64,000 nucleotides of DNA from Belliella calami (GTDB lineage Bacteria; Bacteroidota; Bacteroidia; Cytophagales; Cyclobacteriaceae): contig NZ_JAKZGS010000004.1 in assembly GCF_022549695.1 (NCBI RefSeq), positions 109,756-173,755 of the forward strand, written 5' to 3'. Of this stretch, positions 1 to 10,021 are shown one piece after another (within the stretch, counting starts at the first letter, position 1; every line of letters starts with the position of its first letter). A program made the position numbers and the translations under genes. A model generated the notes under the pieces. That model saw nothing but the letters and a program-made list of their open reading frames with translations. It was not told the DNA's origin and made no database searches.

Positions 1-243
1 ATACACGCTCAAACAATCATTACTAATAGAAAACAGCATAAAAAAGGAGGAGTTACAGACTATCCGAAATTTAAAAATGAGGTAACTAGGACTCTGGCTC
101 AGGGAAATGTAATAATTACAAGTGTAATTGATTTTTTTCGGTTGCCTACAGACTTCCCTGGATATACTTATGATTCGACAAGAATAGATCAAATTGAGAA
201 TGCAATATGGGTAGGTAAAATCGTTAAAAAATTATCAGAATGA
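1..243 (+). CDS. DUF4276 family protein, C-terminal part (cut by the left edge)
   Basis: Frame 1 is open from the first base to a TGA at 241-243, giving 80 residues. The segment reads like the end of a DUF4276 protein: a K-x-G-G-V-T-x-Y stretch near residues 15-21, then a V-I-D-F-F-R-L-P-T-D-F-P-G-Y block at about residues 47-60. From general knowledge, DUF4276 genes often sit next to an AAA-type ATPase gene and are suspected of a defence role; the partner would lie left of this window, so this cannot be checked here. The function is unknown. The family call rests on remembered motif similarity, not on a search. Confidence 0.6.
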   Translation: MHAQTIITNRKQHKKGGVTDYPKFKNEVTRTLAQGNVIITSVIDFFRLPTDFPGYTYDSTRIDQIENAIWVGKIVKKLSE

Positions 244-264
244 AATTCACCAAATGCTTGATGT

Positions 265-290
265 GAGTTCCTTCCCAAGGACTCTTTTTT
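265..290 (+). terminator. Rho-independent terminator after the DUF4276 gene
   Basis: Arms at 265-273 and 277-284 pair with one bulged base around a CCC loop, followed by six T at 285-290. It lies 22 bases after the stop codon. Confidence 0.6.
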
Positions 291-451
291 GAGTGCTTTT
301 TTTGGGTCCTAATTGGAAATTATAGTATTGTAAATCAAAACAATAACCTATTTTGAACTCATCTATAGGTTAATTTTTAAGAGTAAAATGGTAATCTATC
401 CATAATTTTTCTAACTTATTGTCAGCTAACAACCAATAAAATTTACTACCT

Positions 452-1798
452 ATGCCAAGAGCCAAATCCGAAAAAGACCGCAAAATTTTTGTGCTTGATA
501 CATCTGTAATTCTGTATGCACACAATAGTATCATGAATTTTGCTGAGCATGATGTAGTCATCCCGATTACAGTTTTGGAAGAGCTCGATCAGTTCAAAAA
601 AGGAAATGATACAAAAAATTTCGAGGCGCGTGAATTTATACGTCTTCTGGATAATCTTTCAAAAGACAACATGATCCATAATTGGACTCCCCTCAATGGG
701 AAGACTAGGGGGTTTTTCAGGGTTTTGATGAATCCGGAAAATAACATGAATGCCAATGAAATCTTCGGAGAGGAAAAGAATGACCATAAAATTCTCAATG
801 CTGCACTTTATCTTAAACAGACAGAGGTTGGAAGAAAGGTGATTTTGGTAAGTAAGGATATCAATTTGCGCCTCAAAGCAAAGTCCTTGGATATTTATGC
901 TGAAGATTATGAAACTGGCAAGATCAAAAATATCAATGAGCTTGAAAATACCGGGAAATCTGTAATCGAAAATGTGGACTTGGATATTATCAACCAATTA
1001 TATGAATCACATCATGTAGATGGAAAGTTGATTTTTGGTAGAAAAAAAGTGAAATCAAACGGATATTTTATATTAAAGAATGAAAAAAATTCCGTGTTGA
1101 CATATTTTAATGCAGATGACAATACCATGGAGCGTGTTGATAAACAACTGGCTTACAATGTAAAACCAAAGAATGCTGAACAGACTTTTGCTCTTCATGC
1201 TATCCTCAATCCGAGAGTGAAATTGGTATCAATCCAAGGTGTAGCTGGAACTGGAAAGACACTTCTTGCATTGGCGGGAGCTTTGGAGCAAAGAAGGGAT
1301 TTCAAACAAGTGTTTTTGGCAAGGCCGATTGTACCCCTCAGCAATAAAGATATTGGTTTTCTTCCTGGAGATATCAAATCAAAATTGAATCCTTACATGG
1401 AACCTCTTTGGGACAATTTGAAATTTATCCAAAATCAATATAAAGAGTCCGACAAAGAGTACCAAAAGATCGTAGAATTGGTAAATCAGGAAAAATTGGT
1501 AATTCAACCATTGGCTTATATTCGTGGAAGGTCATTGTCCAATATTTTTTTTATTGTGGATGAAGCACAAAACCTGACACCTCATGAAGTCAAGACGATT
1601 ATAAGTAGAGCTGGGGAAAACACAAAAATCATTTTTACAGGTGATGTTTTCCAGATAGATACTCCTTATCTGGATTCTCAGAGTAATGGGCTCTCTTACC
1701 TCATTGACAGAGTCAAAGACCACCCATTGTATGCACATATTAAACTGGAAAAAGGTGAACGTTCGGAGTTGGCAAATTTGGCAAACGAGCTCTTATAG
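452..1798 (+). CDS. PIN domain - PhoH family ATPase
   Basis: A 448-residue cytoplasmic protein with two domains. The N-terminal PIN ribonuclease-like domain (about 10-150) shows the acidic set D16, E43-E44, D111 and D136. The C-terminal PhoH ATPase domain (about 235-448) has a Walker A at 263-270 (GVAGTGKT) and a Walker B ending in D370-E371-A-Q. This PIN-PhoH layout matches the PhoH2/YlaK type, which is thought to couple RNA unwinding to RNA cleavage; the cellular role is not settled. The length is normal and all key residues are present. It is flanked by its own terminator and appears monocistronic. No strong ribosome binding site is seen, which is usual in this phylum. Confidence 0.93.
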   Translation: MPRAKSEKDRKIFVLDTSVILYAHNSIMNFAEHDVVIPITVLEELDQFKKGNDTKNFEAREFIRLLDNLSKDNMIHNWTPLNGKTRGFFRVLMNPENNMNANEIFGEEKNDHKILNAALYLKQTEVGRKVILVSKDINLRLKAKSLDIYAEDYETGKIKNINELENTGKSVIENVDLDIINQLYESHHVDGKLIFGRKKVKSNGYFILKNEKNSVLTYFNADDNTMERVDKQLAYNVKPKNAEQTFALHAILNPRVKLVSIQGVAGTGKTLLALAGALEQRRDFKQVFLARPIVPLSNKDIGFLPGDIKSKLNPYMEPLWDNLKFIQNQYKESDKEYQKIVELVNQEKLVIQPLAYIRGRSLSNIFFIVDEAQNLTPHEVKTIISRAGENTKIIFTGDVFQIDTPYLDSQSNGLSYLIDRVKDHPLYAHIKLEKGERSELANLANELL

Positions 1799-1860
1799 AT
1801 AAATGAAATATAAGAGAAAGAAACAAAACCTTCATCTGCTTCTTTGTCTGAGTGTTATCA

Positions 1861-1898
1861 AACAGTTGAGTGTTTTAGGACACTTAGCTGTTTTTTTT
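1861..1898 (+). terminator. Terminator after the PhoH gene
   Basis: A 13-base stem (1861-1873 with 1880-1892, two G-T pairs) is followed by eight T at 1891-1898. Confidence 0.75.
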
Positions 1899-2480
1899 CG
1901 TAAAATGCTGCTGGTGTAAACTGCTTAATTTAGTGTACTAAAATGGAAATTTTTTGTTCATTTTTGAACATTTATTAGATTATAGAAATAATATAAATAA
2001 TTAATAATCAAATAAATATGAATTTGGGAGCGGTTTTTGGCATGTGAGTATTACCGAAGATGATTCGGATATTTATTCATAGATACTCAATAATTCATAG
2101 ATATGGAAAGCACCGTTTTAACCCAAAAAAATATATGTGCCTTATGTGGCTTTATTATGGCACTGGTAATAATATTAACTGCATTAATAGCTTAGAATAA
2201 TTTCAAGCAATCATTTAGAATACTCAAAAATACTTAAGCTATAAAAATTTAGGAAAATATCTGACTAATTTTGTAATTGATCATTAAGTTGTACAACAAA
2301 TTTTAAGGTCTGACGTAATATTAGTTGATCAATTCGCAGAGTAAGCTTCGATTTTTTACAAAATGATTCAAAATATAAACGATATATAAATTGATGTAAA
2401 AAGTGTGATAAACAACATGTACATCCCAAAACATAATATGCTATCAAAAATGATAGCCAAGACTTTTTGGTTTAACGATG
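1899..2480. other. AT-rich spacer with one possible small gene
   Basis: This stretch between the PhoH terminator and the next gene is AT-rich. Apart from the 30-codon frame listed at 2103-2195, I see no coding or structured RNA signal. Confidence 0.4.
2103..2195 (+). CDS. Possible 30-residue membrane peptide
   Basis: ATG at 2103 opens a 30-codon frame ending at TAG 2193-2195. The peptide has a polar start with two cysteines at 12 and 15 (C-A-L-C) and then a continuous hydrophobic run from about residue 16 to 30 long enough to enter a membrane. It lies alone between the PhoH terminator and the LytTR gene on the other strand. No homologue is recognised, and a frame this short can arise by chance in AT-rich sequence. 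The hydrophobic composition is the only positive sign. Confidence 0.25.
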   Translation: MESTVLTQKNICALCGFIMALVIILTALIA

Positions 2481-2513
2481 AAAAAAAGGTGAGCTTTGCT
2501 CACCTTCTTTTTT
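2481..2513 (-). terminator. Terminator of the first LytTR gene
   Basis: A perfect 9-base stem (2486-2494 with 2498-2506) with a three-base loop. A on the 5' side gives a T run on the minus strand, and T on the 3' side could also serve the plus strand. It begins at the stop codon of the minus-strand gene. Confidence 0.85.
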
Positions 2514-3267
2514 AACTTTCCGTGATGGTATTCAATTTAGCCAAAAAGCTATTGTAGTATTGTCTACCTACTTGAACTACTGCCCCAGATTCAAGTGTGA
2601 TTTCTTTTGTATTGAAATTTTCTATCTGACCAAGTTGAACAATAAAAGATTTTTGAACCCTTAGAAAAAGGTTTGAAGGAAGTTTTTCTTCCATATCTTT
2701 CATTGATTTTCTGATTGTATAGTTTCTGTGTCTGGTGAAAATCGTGACCATATTGCCATTGGCTTCCACGTAAAAAATGTTGACATAAGGGACTTTTTCG
2801 TAGGCATTATCTGCTTTGATAAAAACAGCATCTGTTACTAAATAAGGGCTTTCATCTTTAGATTTTACAGTGGTAGTATCCGAAACTGGGTTGACTCTTT
2901 TATTGTAAAGGACTATTTCTACAATAGCATGAATGTCATTGGTATTGAAAGGCTTTACAATAAATCCAGCTGGGTTTATTCTTTTAGCTCTTTCAATTAT
3001 CGTTGGATCACTGTAAGAAGTAACGAAAACTAAAGGTACATCAACCATTTGCTTGAGAATCTCGCCCAGTTCAATACCGTCTTTGTCACCTTTCAGCTTG
3101 ATATCCATGAATATCATATCAGGTCTGTACTTCTTAACAATTTTTATTGCCTGATTTGCAGAATTAGCAATATCTATATTGACATAACCTAAAAGTTCTA
3201 AAATTTCTTCAATATTTTCAGCAATATTTATATCGTCCTCGACGACTAATATTCTTTCTTCTTTCAT
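2512..3267 (-). CDS. LytTR-type response regulator (orphan)
   Basis: A 251-residue response regulator. The N-terminal receiver domain (about 4-120) has the acidic pocket E10-D11-D12, the phosphoacceptor D55, T83 and K105. A linker of about 30 residues leads to a C-terminal LytTR DNA-binding domain (about 150-248). The protein should bind DNA as a phosphorylation-dependent dimer. It has its own terminator and a 140-base gap from the LytTR/kinase pair upstream, so it is not obviously in their operon and its kinase is unknown. The receiver differs clearly from the neighbouring regulator, which argues against a recent duplication. Confidence 0.9.
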   Translation of the reverse strand: MKEERILVVEDDINIAENIEEILELLGYVNIDIANSANQAIKIVKKYRPDMIFMDIKLKGDKDGIELGEILKQMVDVPLVFVTSYSDPTIIERAKRINPAGFIVKPFNTNDIHAIVEIVLYNKRVNPVSDTTTVKSKDESPYLVTDAVFIKADNAYEKVPYVNIFYVEANGNMVTIFTRHRNYTIRKSMKDMEEKLPSNLFLRVQKSFIVQLGQIENFNTKEITLESGAVVQVGRQYYNSFLAKLNTITES

Positions 3268-3407
3268 GTTTAGTATTATGTGGGGATTTTGACAAATATA
3301 TATTTACCAAATAGGATTTCTTGTATGTAAAATTAATATTGACTCTATTTACGAAATAAACTTTGCAAATTCAATCAAATGATGGCTTTTGTTATGTGAA
3401 TTTTAAG

Positions 3408-4145
3408 TTACAGACTCATCATGTCTTTGAACCTTGCAGCTTGTCTTCTACTTACTTCTATTCTGTCTCCACCTTTGAGTGTCACTACCAATCCACCATT
3501 GAACCAGGGTTCTATAGCTTCTACCCAGCTCAAATTTATAATATGCTTTCTGCTTGCCCTGAAGAATGATTTTTCGTCCAGCCTTTCATCGAGTGCATTG
3601 AGTGATTTGTGAATCATTGGTTTGTTATTTTCAAAATATACTTTGATATAATTTCCATCTGATTCGAATAGCCTGACATTTACCAATTTTACAAACCAAC
3701 ATCTATCTCCATCTTTTACAAATACTTGGTCATCGAGGGTCAGTTTTTTTGAGTCATTGAAGCCTTCATTTTCACTATTCTTGGGAGATTGATCTTTAAG
3801 TTTTCTTTGTAGTCTTTCGATGGCTTCACCTAATCTCTTTGGTTCGATTGGTTTTAGCAAATAATCCAGTGCATTAACCTGAAAAGCTTTCAGAGCATAC
3901 TCATCATAAGCTGTTGTGAAAATGACATGTGGGACATTATCAAGTTCTTCCAAAAGCTCAAAACCTGTTTTTTCGGGCATTTGTATATCCAAAAACACAA
4001 CATCAGGAAGGAGAGCGTCTATTTTTTCTTTGGCATCATCTACATTGGTTGCTTCACCAACCACCTCTACATGATCATATTGTGATAATAAATTGATCAG
4101 CTCTTTTCTTGCTAATCTTTCATCGTCGATTACTAATGCTCTCAT
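3408..4145 (-). CDS. LytTR-type response regulator, LytR/AlgR family
   Basis: A 245-residue regulator. The receiver domain (1-118) has D7-D8-E9, phosphoacceptor D53, T77-T78 and K98, with the typical L-D-Y-L-L-K-P-I end. A LytTR DNA-binding domain spans about 138-243. The start codon lies 12 bases after the stop of a LytS-type kinase gene, so the two form a cognate two-component operon. In Bacteroidota such pairs control surface, exopolysaccharide or carbohydrate genes; the targets here are not visible. Confidence 0.93.
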   Translation of the reverse strand: MRALVIDDERLARKELINLLSQYDHVEVVGEATNVDDAKEKIDALLPDVVFLDIQMPEKTGFELLEELDNVPHVIFTTAYDEYALKAFQVNALDYLLKPIEPKRLGEAIERLQRKLKDQSPKNSENEGFNDSKKLTLDDQVFVKDGDRCWFVKLVNVRLFESDGNYIKVYFENNKPMIHKSLNALDERLDEKSFFRASRKHIINLSWVEAIEPWFNGGLVVTLKGGDRIEVSRRQAARFKDMMSL

Positions 4146-4157
4146 TTCTTTGAAATT

Positions 4158-5210
4158 TTAACCTAATGTAAGGCTTTGTTTTGGAATTTTTATTTCAGTT
4201 ATGACAAAATCGTTACCAGAATTGAATATTTTGAAGGATGCGCGTTCTCCATAGATCAATTTTAGCCTTTGAATTGTATTGGTTATCCCATGTCCCTCTC
4301 CTGGCTTTTTCTTCGCAAAAGATTGGGATTTCAGCTGGCCACTGTTTTTTACTTGAATATATAGGTCATCAGTCAATCCTTCATAGCACTTTATGCTGAT
4401 TTCTCCACCTTTTACTCGATTTGAAATACCATGTTTTATAGCATTTTCGACTATGGTTTGCATCATCATTGGCGGAATTCTATAATCGTAGGCTTCTGGC
4501 TCAATTTCGTATTTGACATTCAGTCTTTCTTCAAACCTAATCGTTTCTAAATTCAAATAATCTTTGACTGTATTGAATTCATTTTCGAAGTCGATAACCC
4601 GTTTTTTGTCCATCATCAATGAAAACCTCAAGATGTTGGATAGTTGGGTTATTGATGTTTTGGCTTTGGCTGGATCTTCATCTACCAAAGCACGAACACT
4701 ATTTAGGGCATTGAAAATGAAATGGGGATTAAGCTGACTTTTGAGGTGGTTCAGCTGTATCTCATTGATTTTTGCTTGGTACTTCAAACTTTGGTTGTAA
4801 TTATCCAAAAAATGAAACAAGTAATAAAGCATTACCCAAAGAGCATAAAAAAGAAAACTAACGAAAATAGTTACTGCCAGGATTATTGGCCGGATATCTA
4901 CAGCCGGATTGAATGTATCAAAAATCAAACTGATAATTAGCTGTGCAGTTGTATTGGATAGAGCTAATACCAAAAGGCCCAGAAAAGTATTCCAAATCAG
5001 TAGGTTAAAATTTCTGCTGAACCAATTATGCTTTTTGATGATATATCTAAGCCCATGGGTAGAAAACAGATAAAAACCTGCTAAAGAAAGATAGGCTCCT
5101 ATCTGAACTGATGACACCCCTCGCTCCAAGGATACAAACAAAAGGTTGATTAAGGCAAAGCCCAACCACCCAAATACCTGAAGGATCCAATATAGTTTTG
5201 TCTTATTCAT
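4158..5210 (-). CDS. LytS/YehU-type sensor histidine kinase
   Basis: A 350-residue inner-membrane kinase. Four hydrophobic segments (about 7-27, 37-57, 72-98, 108-135) form the sensor region with no large extracellular domain. A coiled linker leads to the His_kinase domain (PF06580 type) with H163 in Q-L-N-P-H-F-I-F-N. The HATPase domain carries N256 in I-V-E-N-A-I-K-H-G and a glycine box at 304-309. It phosphorylates a LytTR regulator, almost certainly the one encoded 12 bases downstream. The ligand is unknown. Confidence 0.93.
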   Translation of the reverse strand: MNKTKLYWILQVFGWLGFALINLLFVSLERGVSSVQIGAYLSLAGFYLFSTHGLRYIIKKHNWFSRNFNLLIWNTFLGLLVLALSNTTAQLIISLIFDTFNPAVDIRPIILAVTIFVSFLFYALWVMLYYLFHFLDNYNQSLKYQAKINEIQLNHLKSQLNPHFIFNALNSVRALVDEDPAKAKTSITQLSNILRFSLMMDKKRVIDFENEFNTVKDYLNLETIRFEERLNVKYEIEPEAYDYRIPPMMMQTIVENAIKHGISNRVKGGEISIKCYEGLTDDLYIQVKNSGQLKSQSFAKKKPGEGHGITNTIQRLKLIYGERASFKIFNSGNDFVITEIKIPKQSLTLG

Positions 5211-5300
5211 GTCTCACTCCAAAGATAACCATGATGCTGAAAGGACTATTGGCAATTATACTAATGGACAGATAACTTTTTTGACTGTTATATCTTCCTC

Positions 5301-8129
5301 TTAGCTAAGTTCTTCTTTAAGGAACTTTGCTGTATAGCTGCTTTTGTGTTTGGCTACTTGTTCTGGTGTTCCTTGGGCTACTATTTCTCCTCCTTTTTGT
5401 CCTCCTTCTGGTCCAAGATCCACAATGTAATCTGCTACTTTGATGATATCCATGTTATGTTCAATCACCAAAACTGAGTTTCCTTTTTCTACAAGTTTGT
5501 TCAGAACTTTCAGAAGATGCTCTATATCTTGGAAATGTAGCCCTGTGGTAGGTTCATCCAAGATGTAGAAAGTTTTGCCAGTGTCTTTTTTGGAAAGTTC
5601 AGTTGCCAATTTTACCCGCTGTGCTTCTCCTCCTGATAAAGTAGTGGCATGCTGTCCAAGAGTGATATATCCGAGCCCTACTTCATTTAGGGTTTTTATT
5701 TTGCGAAGTATTTTTGGCTGAAACTCAAAGAAATCCACTGCTTGCTCCACAGTCATATCCAAGACATCGGATATTGATTTGCCTTTGAATCGCACTTCAA
5801 GTGTCTCTCGATTATATCTTTTTCCTTTGCATGTTTCGCAAGGTATGTGCACATCTGGTAAAAAGTCCATCTCTATAAGCTTCATCCCTGCTCCCTCACA
5901 GTCTTCACATCTTCCTCCTTTCACATTGAAGCTGAATCTTCCAGGCTTATATCCTCTGATTTTTGCCTCGGGCAATTCAGTAAACAAAGCTCGAATATCA
6001 GTGAAAACGCCCGTATATGTAGCTGGATTGGATCTAGGTGTTCTTCCGATTGGAGACTGGTCTACTTCGATCACTTTATCCAACAAATCCAAACCAACAA
6101 TTTCTTTGTGCTCTAATGGCTCTTTTTTGGAATTGTAGAAATGTCTGTTGAGTAATGGAAACAATGTCTCGTGTATCAATGAACTTTTGCCGGATCCTGA
6201 CACTCCAGTCACGCAAATCATACTTCCTAAAGGAAGCTTTAGGTCTATATTTTTTAGATTGTTTCCTTTTGCTCCCTTGAGCACCAAAAATTCACCGTTT
6301 CCTTTTCTTCTTTTTTCGGGAATTTCTATTTTCAGACTACCAGAAAGGTATTTGGCAGTGATACTATTTTGCTTCAGAAATTCTTTTGGAGAACCTGAAG
6401 CTACCACTTGTCCACCATGTCTGCCAGCACCTGGGCCGATATCCACAACAAAATCCGCATCAAGCATCATGTCTTTGTCATGCTCGACTACAATGACAGA
6501 GTTGCCAAGATCTCTTAGTTCTTGAAGTGCCTTGATCAGTTTTACATTGTCTCTTTGATGGAGTCCTATACTTGGCTCATCTAAAATATACAATACACCT
6601 ACCAATTGAGTGCCTATCTGTGTAGCCAGACGAATTCTTTGGGCTTCACCTCCAGAGAGCGTCCGAAGAGGTCTATTGAGAGAAAGGTAATCTAATCCTA
6701 TATCCAAAAGAAAACCAATTCGTTTTCTTATTTCTTTGAGTACCTCTTTGCCAATCAGGTTTTGTCGGTCTGTCATTCTGGATTCTACATCTTCAAACCA
6801 ATTGCCTAGCGATGTGATGTCCATCATAGCCAATTCACCGATGTGCTTTTCGGCAATCTTAAAATGAAGGGCTTCTTTTTTCAGTCTGTAGCCTTCACAA
6901 TCTGGACAAATCTTCGTGGTCGTAAACTCACTTACCCATTGCTGGATTTTATCTGAACTTCCTTCTTGTTGCTTGGTCAGGAAATTTACGATTCCTTCAA
7001 ATGTCGTCGTCCATGTAGTTCCTGGATATTTTACAGAACTTACCTCGACTTCCATCTTGTCTCCGTGTAGAAGAATGTCTATAACCTCTTCCGGGAGTTT
7101 TCCAATTGGTGTTGTGATAGAGCATTTATATTGCTTAAGGATTGCTTCTATTTTCTTAAAAATCCAAATATCCCTAAATTCACCCAACGGCGCTATTCCT
7201 CCTCTGCTTATACTTAGTTTGGGATCAGGAATAATGTTTTCTTTGGTGATTTCCTCTATTATTCCCAAGCCGTTGCAGGAAGGGCATGCGCCATAAGGAC
7301 TATTGAAGGAAAAAGTATTCGGAGCTGGTTCATCGTAAGAAAGTCCAGTCGTCGGATCCATAAGATATTTGGAAAAATGATGGATATTGCCATCTTCTTC
7401 CCTAAGCATTATGATCCCTTTTCCGTGTTGTAATGCTGTCTTTAGCGATTGGCTGATTCGGAATCTATCTTCTTCTTCGGCTATGATCCTATCTACGACG
7501 ATTTCGATATCATGGATTTTGTATCTGTCCACCTGCATTTTGGGCACAACTTCCATGACCACCCCATCGATTCTTACCTTTGAAAAACCCATTTTTCGGA
7601 TTTGCTCAAAAAGCTCTCTGTAGTGTCCTTTTCGACCTTTCACCACTGGTGCCAAAATATACAATTTCTTGCCAGAGAAACTCTCAAAAAGCTGTTCAAC
7701 GATTTGATCTTCTGTCTGGCGGATCATTTTTTTTCCTGACAAATAGGAATAAGCCTCTCCTGCTCTTGCAAAAAGTAATCGCATAAAGTCATAGATCTCA
7801 GTGACTGTTCCCACAGTTGATCTAGGGTTTTTTGAAGTCGTTTTTTGTTCTATGGAAATTACTGGGGACAAGCCGTTGATTTTATCAACATCTGGTCTTT
7901 CCATTCCACCCAAAAATGACCTTGCGTATGCGGAGAAACTTTCCATATAGCGTCTTTGGCCTTCTGCATAGATGGTATCAAATGCCAAGGAACTTTTTCC
8001 ACTCCCACTTAGTCCAGTTATGACAACTAGGCTGTTTCGGGGAATATCAATATCTATGTTTTTAAGATTGTGCTCTCTGGCACCGTAGATCTCAATGTAT
8101 TCTTTTTTGTCAGTGTTGGGGTCTGTCAT
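5301..8129 (-). CDS. uvrA: Excinuclease ABC subunit A
   Basis: A 942-residue UvrA, full length for the family. It is the damage-recognition ATPase of nucleotide excision repair and works as a dimer with UvrB. The first ATPase half has Walker A at 39-46 (GLSGSGKS), an L-S-G-G signature and a D-E-P-S Walker B. The second half repeats these with GVSGSGKS near residue 650 and D-E-P-T. Zinc-binding C-x2-C pairs are visible (CPSCNG, CPDCEG, CEDCEG, CETCKG). It reads in the same direction as the kinase operon, about 90 bases upstream of it, and is probably a separate unit. Confidence 0.98.
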   Translation of the reverse strand: MTDPNTDKKEYIEIYGAREHNLKNIDIDIPRNSLVVITGLSGSGKSSLAFDTIYAEGQRRYMESFSAYARSFLGGMERPDVDKINGLSPVISIEQKTTSKNPRSTVGTVTEIYDFMRLLFARAGEAYSYLSGKKMIRQTEDQIVEQLFESFSGKKLYILAPVVKGRKGHYRELFEQIRKMGFSKVRIDGVVMEVVPKMQVDRYKIHDIEIVVDRIIAEEEDRFRISQSLKTALQHGKGIIMLREEDGNIHHFSKYLMDPTTGLSYDEPAPNTFSFNSPYGACPSCNGLGIIEEITKENIIPDPKLSISRGGIAPLGEFRDIWIFKKIEAILKQYKCSITTPIGKLPEEVIDILLHGDKMEVEVSSVKYPGTTWTTTFEGIVNFLTKQQEGSSDKIQQWVSEFTTTKICPDCEGYRLKKEALHFKIAEKHIGELAMMDITSLGNWFEDVESRMTDRQNLIGKEVLKEIRKRIGFLLDIGLDYLSLNRPLRTLSGGEAQRIRLATQIGTQLVGVLYILDEPSIGLHQRDNVKLIKALQELRDLGNSVIVVEHDKDMMLDADFVVDIGPGAGRHGGQVVASGSPKEFLKQNSITAKYLSGSLKIEIPEKRRKGNGEFLVLKGAKGNNLKNIDLKLPLGSMICVTGVSGSGKSSLIHETLFPLLNRHFYNSKKEPLEHKEIVGLDLLDKVIEVDQSPIGRTPRSNPATYTGVFTDIRALFTELPEAKIRGYKPGRFSFNVKGGRCEDCEGAGMKLIEMDFLPDVHIPCETCKGKRYNRETLEVRFKGKSISDVLDMTVEQAVDFFEFQPKILRKIKTLNEVGLGYITLGQHATTLSGGEAQRVKLATELSKKDTGKTFYILDEPTTGLHFQDIEHLLKVLNKLVEKGNSVLVIEHNMDIIKVADYIVDLGPEGGQKGGEIVAQGTPEQVAKHKSSYTAKFLKEELS

Positions 8130-8270
8130 GTAGGGCTAAACCTTTATAATTCAAGCTTGCAAAAATAGGGATTTTAATTGGGGCTTCCCAAAGTGATTAC
8201 AGATTCATAAACCCAAATTGAGGCCAGATAGTTTTGATTTTTCTGGATAGTTTAATGCTAATTCGAACTT

Positions 8271-9947
8271 CTATTCTTCATTTGCTTTTTTCTTCAATTC
8301 TTCTAAATCATCTCCTGTCACAGTTGATTTTAATCCCGATAACAATAGTTGCCACCAATAATTGAATTCCGATTTGTGCTTTAGCCTTTGGGCATAGACA
8401 ACCCCTTTTTGTAAGTCTCCGTTTTTTCTCGGATTTTGCGATTTTATGATCACTTTATTGGCCAAAAAAGCGCCAATTCTGCGGAATAAATTTTTGTCTT
8501 TTTCGAAGTCTTTATTCAGGATCTCTATTTCTAAATTATCATATCTTACGATTACTTCTCCACTACCGTCGAAATCAAATGCGTGAATATTGAAGTCCAA
8601 CCTATTGATCATTCCTGATTTCAAACTGATTTTGGCTTCAGGTTCCACCATGTCATTGATTTCCGTTAAGTCAAATTTTCCCAAATTCCCTTTAAGTTGA
8701 AAAGCACCTCTTGTATCTGCTAAATCATACATGACATTGAGGTTTATTTTGCCTTTGCCCATAAGCAACGCTTCTGCTTTTATATTCAACTCGTTTTTAT
8801 CTTCGTTCACCTTATCCATGTTGCTAATAGCCCCGATTTCTGCATTGAGTTCGGAAAAGAATAATGATCCATAATTTGGAGCACCATTATCTGGCTGTTC
8901 TTCTATGAGAATATGGCCATTTTTTATGATTGTGTTTTTGATATTGAGGGGAAAATTCAAAATTCCAAAGGCTTCATGAGCCATCGGGGGTCTTTTTTCA
9001 TAATCATCAGGAATAAGCTTGTTCGTGAAGGATTCCAGTCTGATGTCCTTTACCAAAAGGGAGTCGATTTCTACGATTCCTTTTCTAAAGTAATCTTGGA
9101 AGTTCATCCCATTTATTTCCAATGCGCCATTTTTCAGCTGAATCCAACCTTTTCGTTTCTTGAATGATTCGGTGTAGGCATATTTTCCAAGTTTATTCAA
9201 AATAGAAAAGTCTTCAATTTTCATGTTTTTGTCTTCGGTGTCAAAGGCTAAATTTTTGACTTCAGCTTTTTGTCGAAATTCGTCAAAGTGGATTTCAACA
9301 TGTTCTATTTCTCCATGGATAAATGCTACAGAAAATAGTGCGTCTTCACTTTGAATATCTTCTTTTGTCAAGACAAACCCTCTAGCATCTACAGAGAGAT
9401 TTTTCAGACTCATTCTTGTTGAATCCGTATTACTATCTTTATTTTCGAGATTTAGATTTTGAAGAGATACACTGCCTACTCCTATTTTGTCATAATCCTT
9501 GGTATCATTTTTCTTTTTGCTTTGATTTTCTTCTTTGTCAATATTCAATGAATCTATAGGCGGTGTGACGCTCATTATCGTGAGGTTTTCCAATCTTGCG
9601 GAATCTACCTGAATAGAATTGTCCAATAAGAAGCTTTTCCATTTGAAGCCTGTAATTTTTGCTTGCTCCAAATGCAGATTGACCTTGACTTGGCCTGCAA
9701 GGATATTTTCTGTTGGTTGGATTCTGATATCTTCTATCGAGAGAAAAGTGCCAAAATAATTGTAATCAAGTTTGATATTCCCAAAAGTAACGTCGTGGTT
9801 CCCAAAGCCACTGGTTCGCGTTATCATATTACTGACTATTTTATCAGCGTTGTTGTTGAGATAGATATTGACAAAAAAAGGTATTCCTCTCAAAACTAAA
9901 ACTAAGACCAAAACCAGTCCTAATAAGGCAATAATGATCTTTTTCAT
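8271..9947 (-). CDS. AsmA-like membrane-anchored protein
   Basis: A 558-residue protein with one N-terminal hydrophobic helix (about 4-20) and a long beta-rich region facing the periplasm. The arrangement (short anchor, then repeated sheet-forming segments with N-L-x-I-x-x-A and similar patterns) resembles AsmA/DUF748 proteins, which in other bacteria form lipid-conducting bridges between the membranes. No catalytic motif is present. Residues about 145-155 are strongly charged and probably a loop. The assignment to a specific AsmA subfamily is inference. Confidence 0.6.
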   Translation of the reverse strand: MKKIIIALLGLVLVLVLVLRGIPFFVNIYLNNNADKIVSNMITRTSGFGNHDVTFGNIKLDYNYFGTFLSIEDIRIQPTENILAGQVKVNLHLEQAKITGFKWKSFLLDNSIQVDSARLENLTIMSVTPPIDSLNIDKEENQSKKKNDTKDYDKIGVGSVSLQNLNLENKDSNTDSTRMSLKNLSVDARGFVLTKEDIQSEDALFSVAFIHGEIEHVEIHFDEFRQKAEVKNLAFDTEDKNMKIEDFSILNKLGKYAYTESFKKRKGWIQLKNGALEINGMNFQDYFRKGIVEIDSLLVKDIRLESFTNKLIPDDYEKRPPMAHEAFGILNFPLNIKNTIIKNGHILIEEQPDNGAPNYGSLFFSELNAEIGAISNMDKVNEDKNELNIKAEALLMGKGKINLNVMYDLADTRGAFQLKGNLGKFDLTEINDMVEPEAKISLKSGMINRLDFNIHAFDFDGSGEVIVRYDNLEIEILNKDFEKDKNLFRRIGAFLANKVIIKSQNPRKNGDLQKGVVYAQRLKHKSEFNYWWQLLLSGLKSTVTGDDLEELKKKANEE

Positions 9948-10021
9948 GAAAATGAAGGAAAATGTGGATAATTGGATGTTAAGATATCAAAATTCGTGTA
10001 AAGTGCAATGCCTTACACCCA

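Noticed and set aside
5779-7786. Plus-strand frames of up to 126 codons inside uvrA
   Set aside because: Antisense shadows of a well conserved gene.
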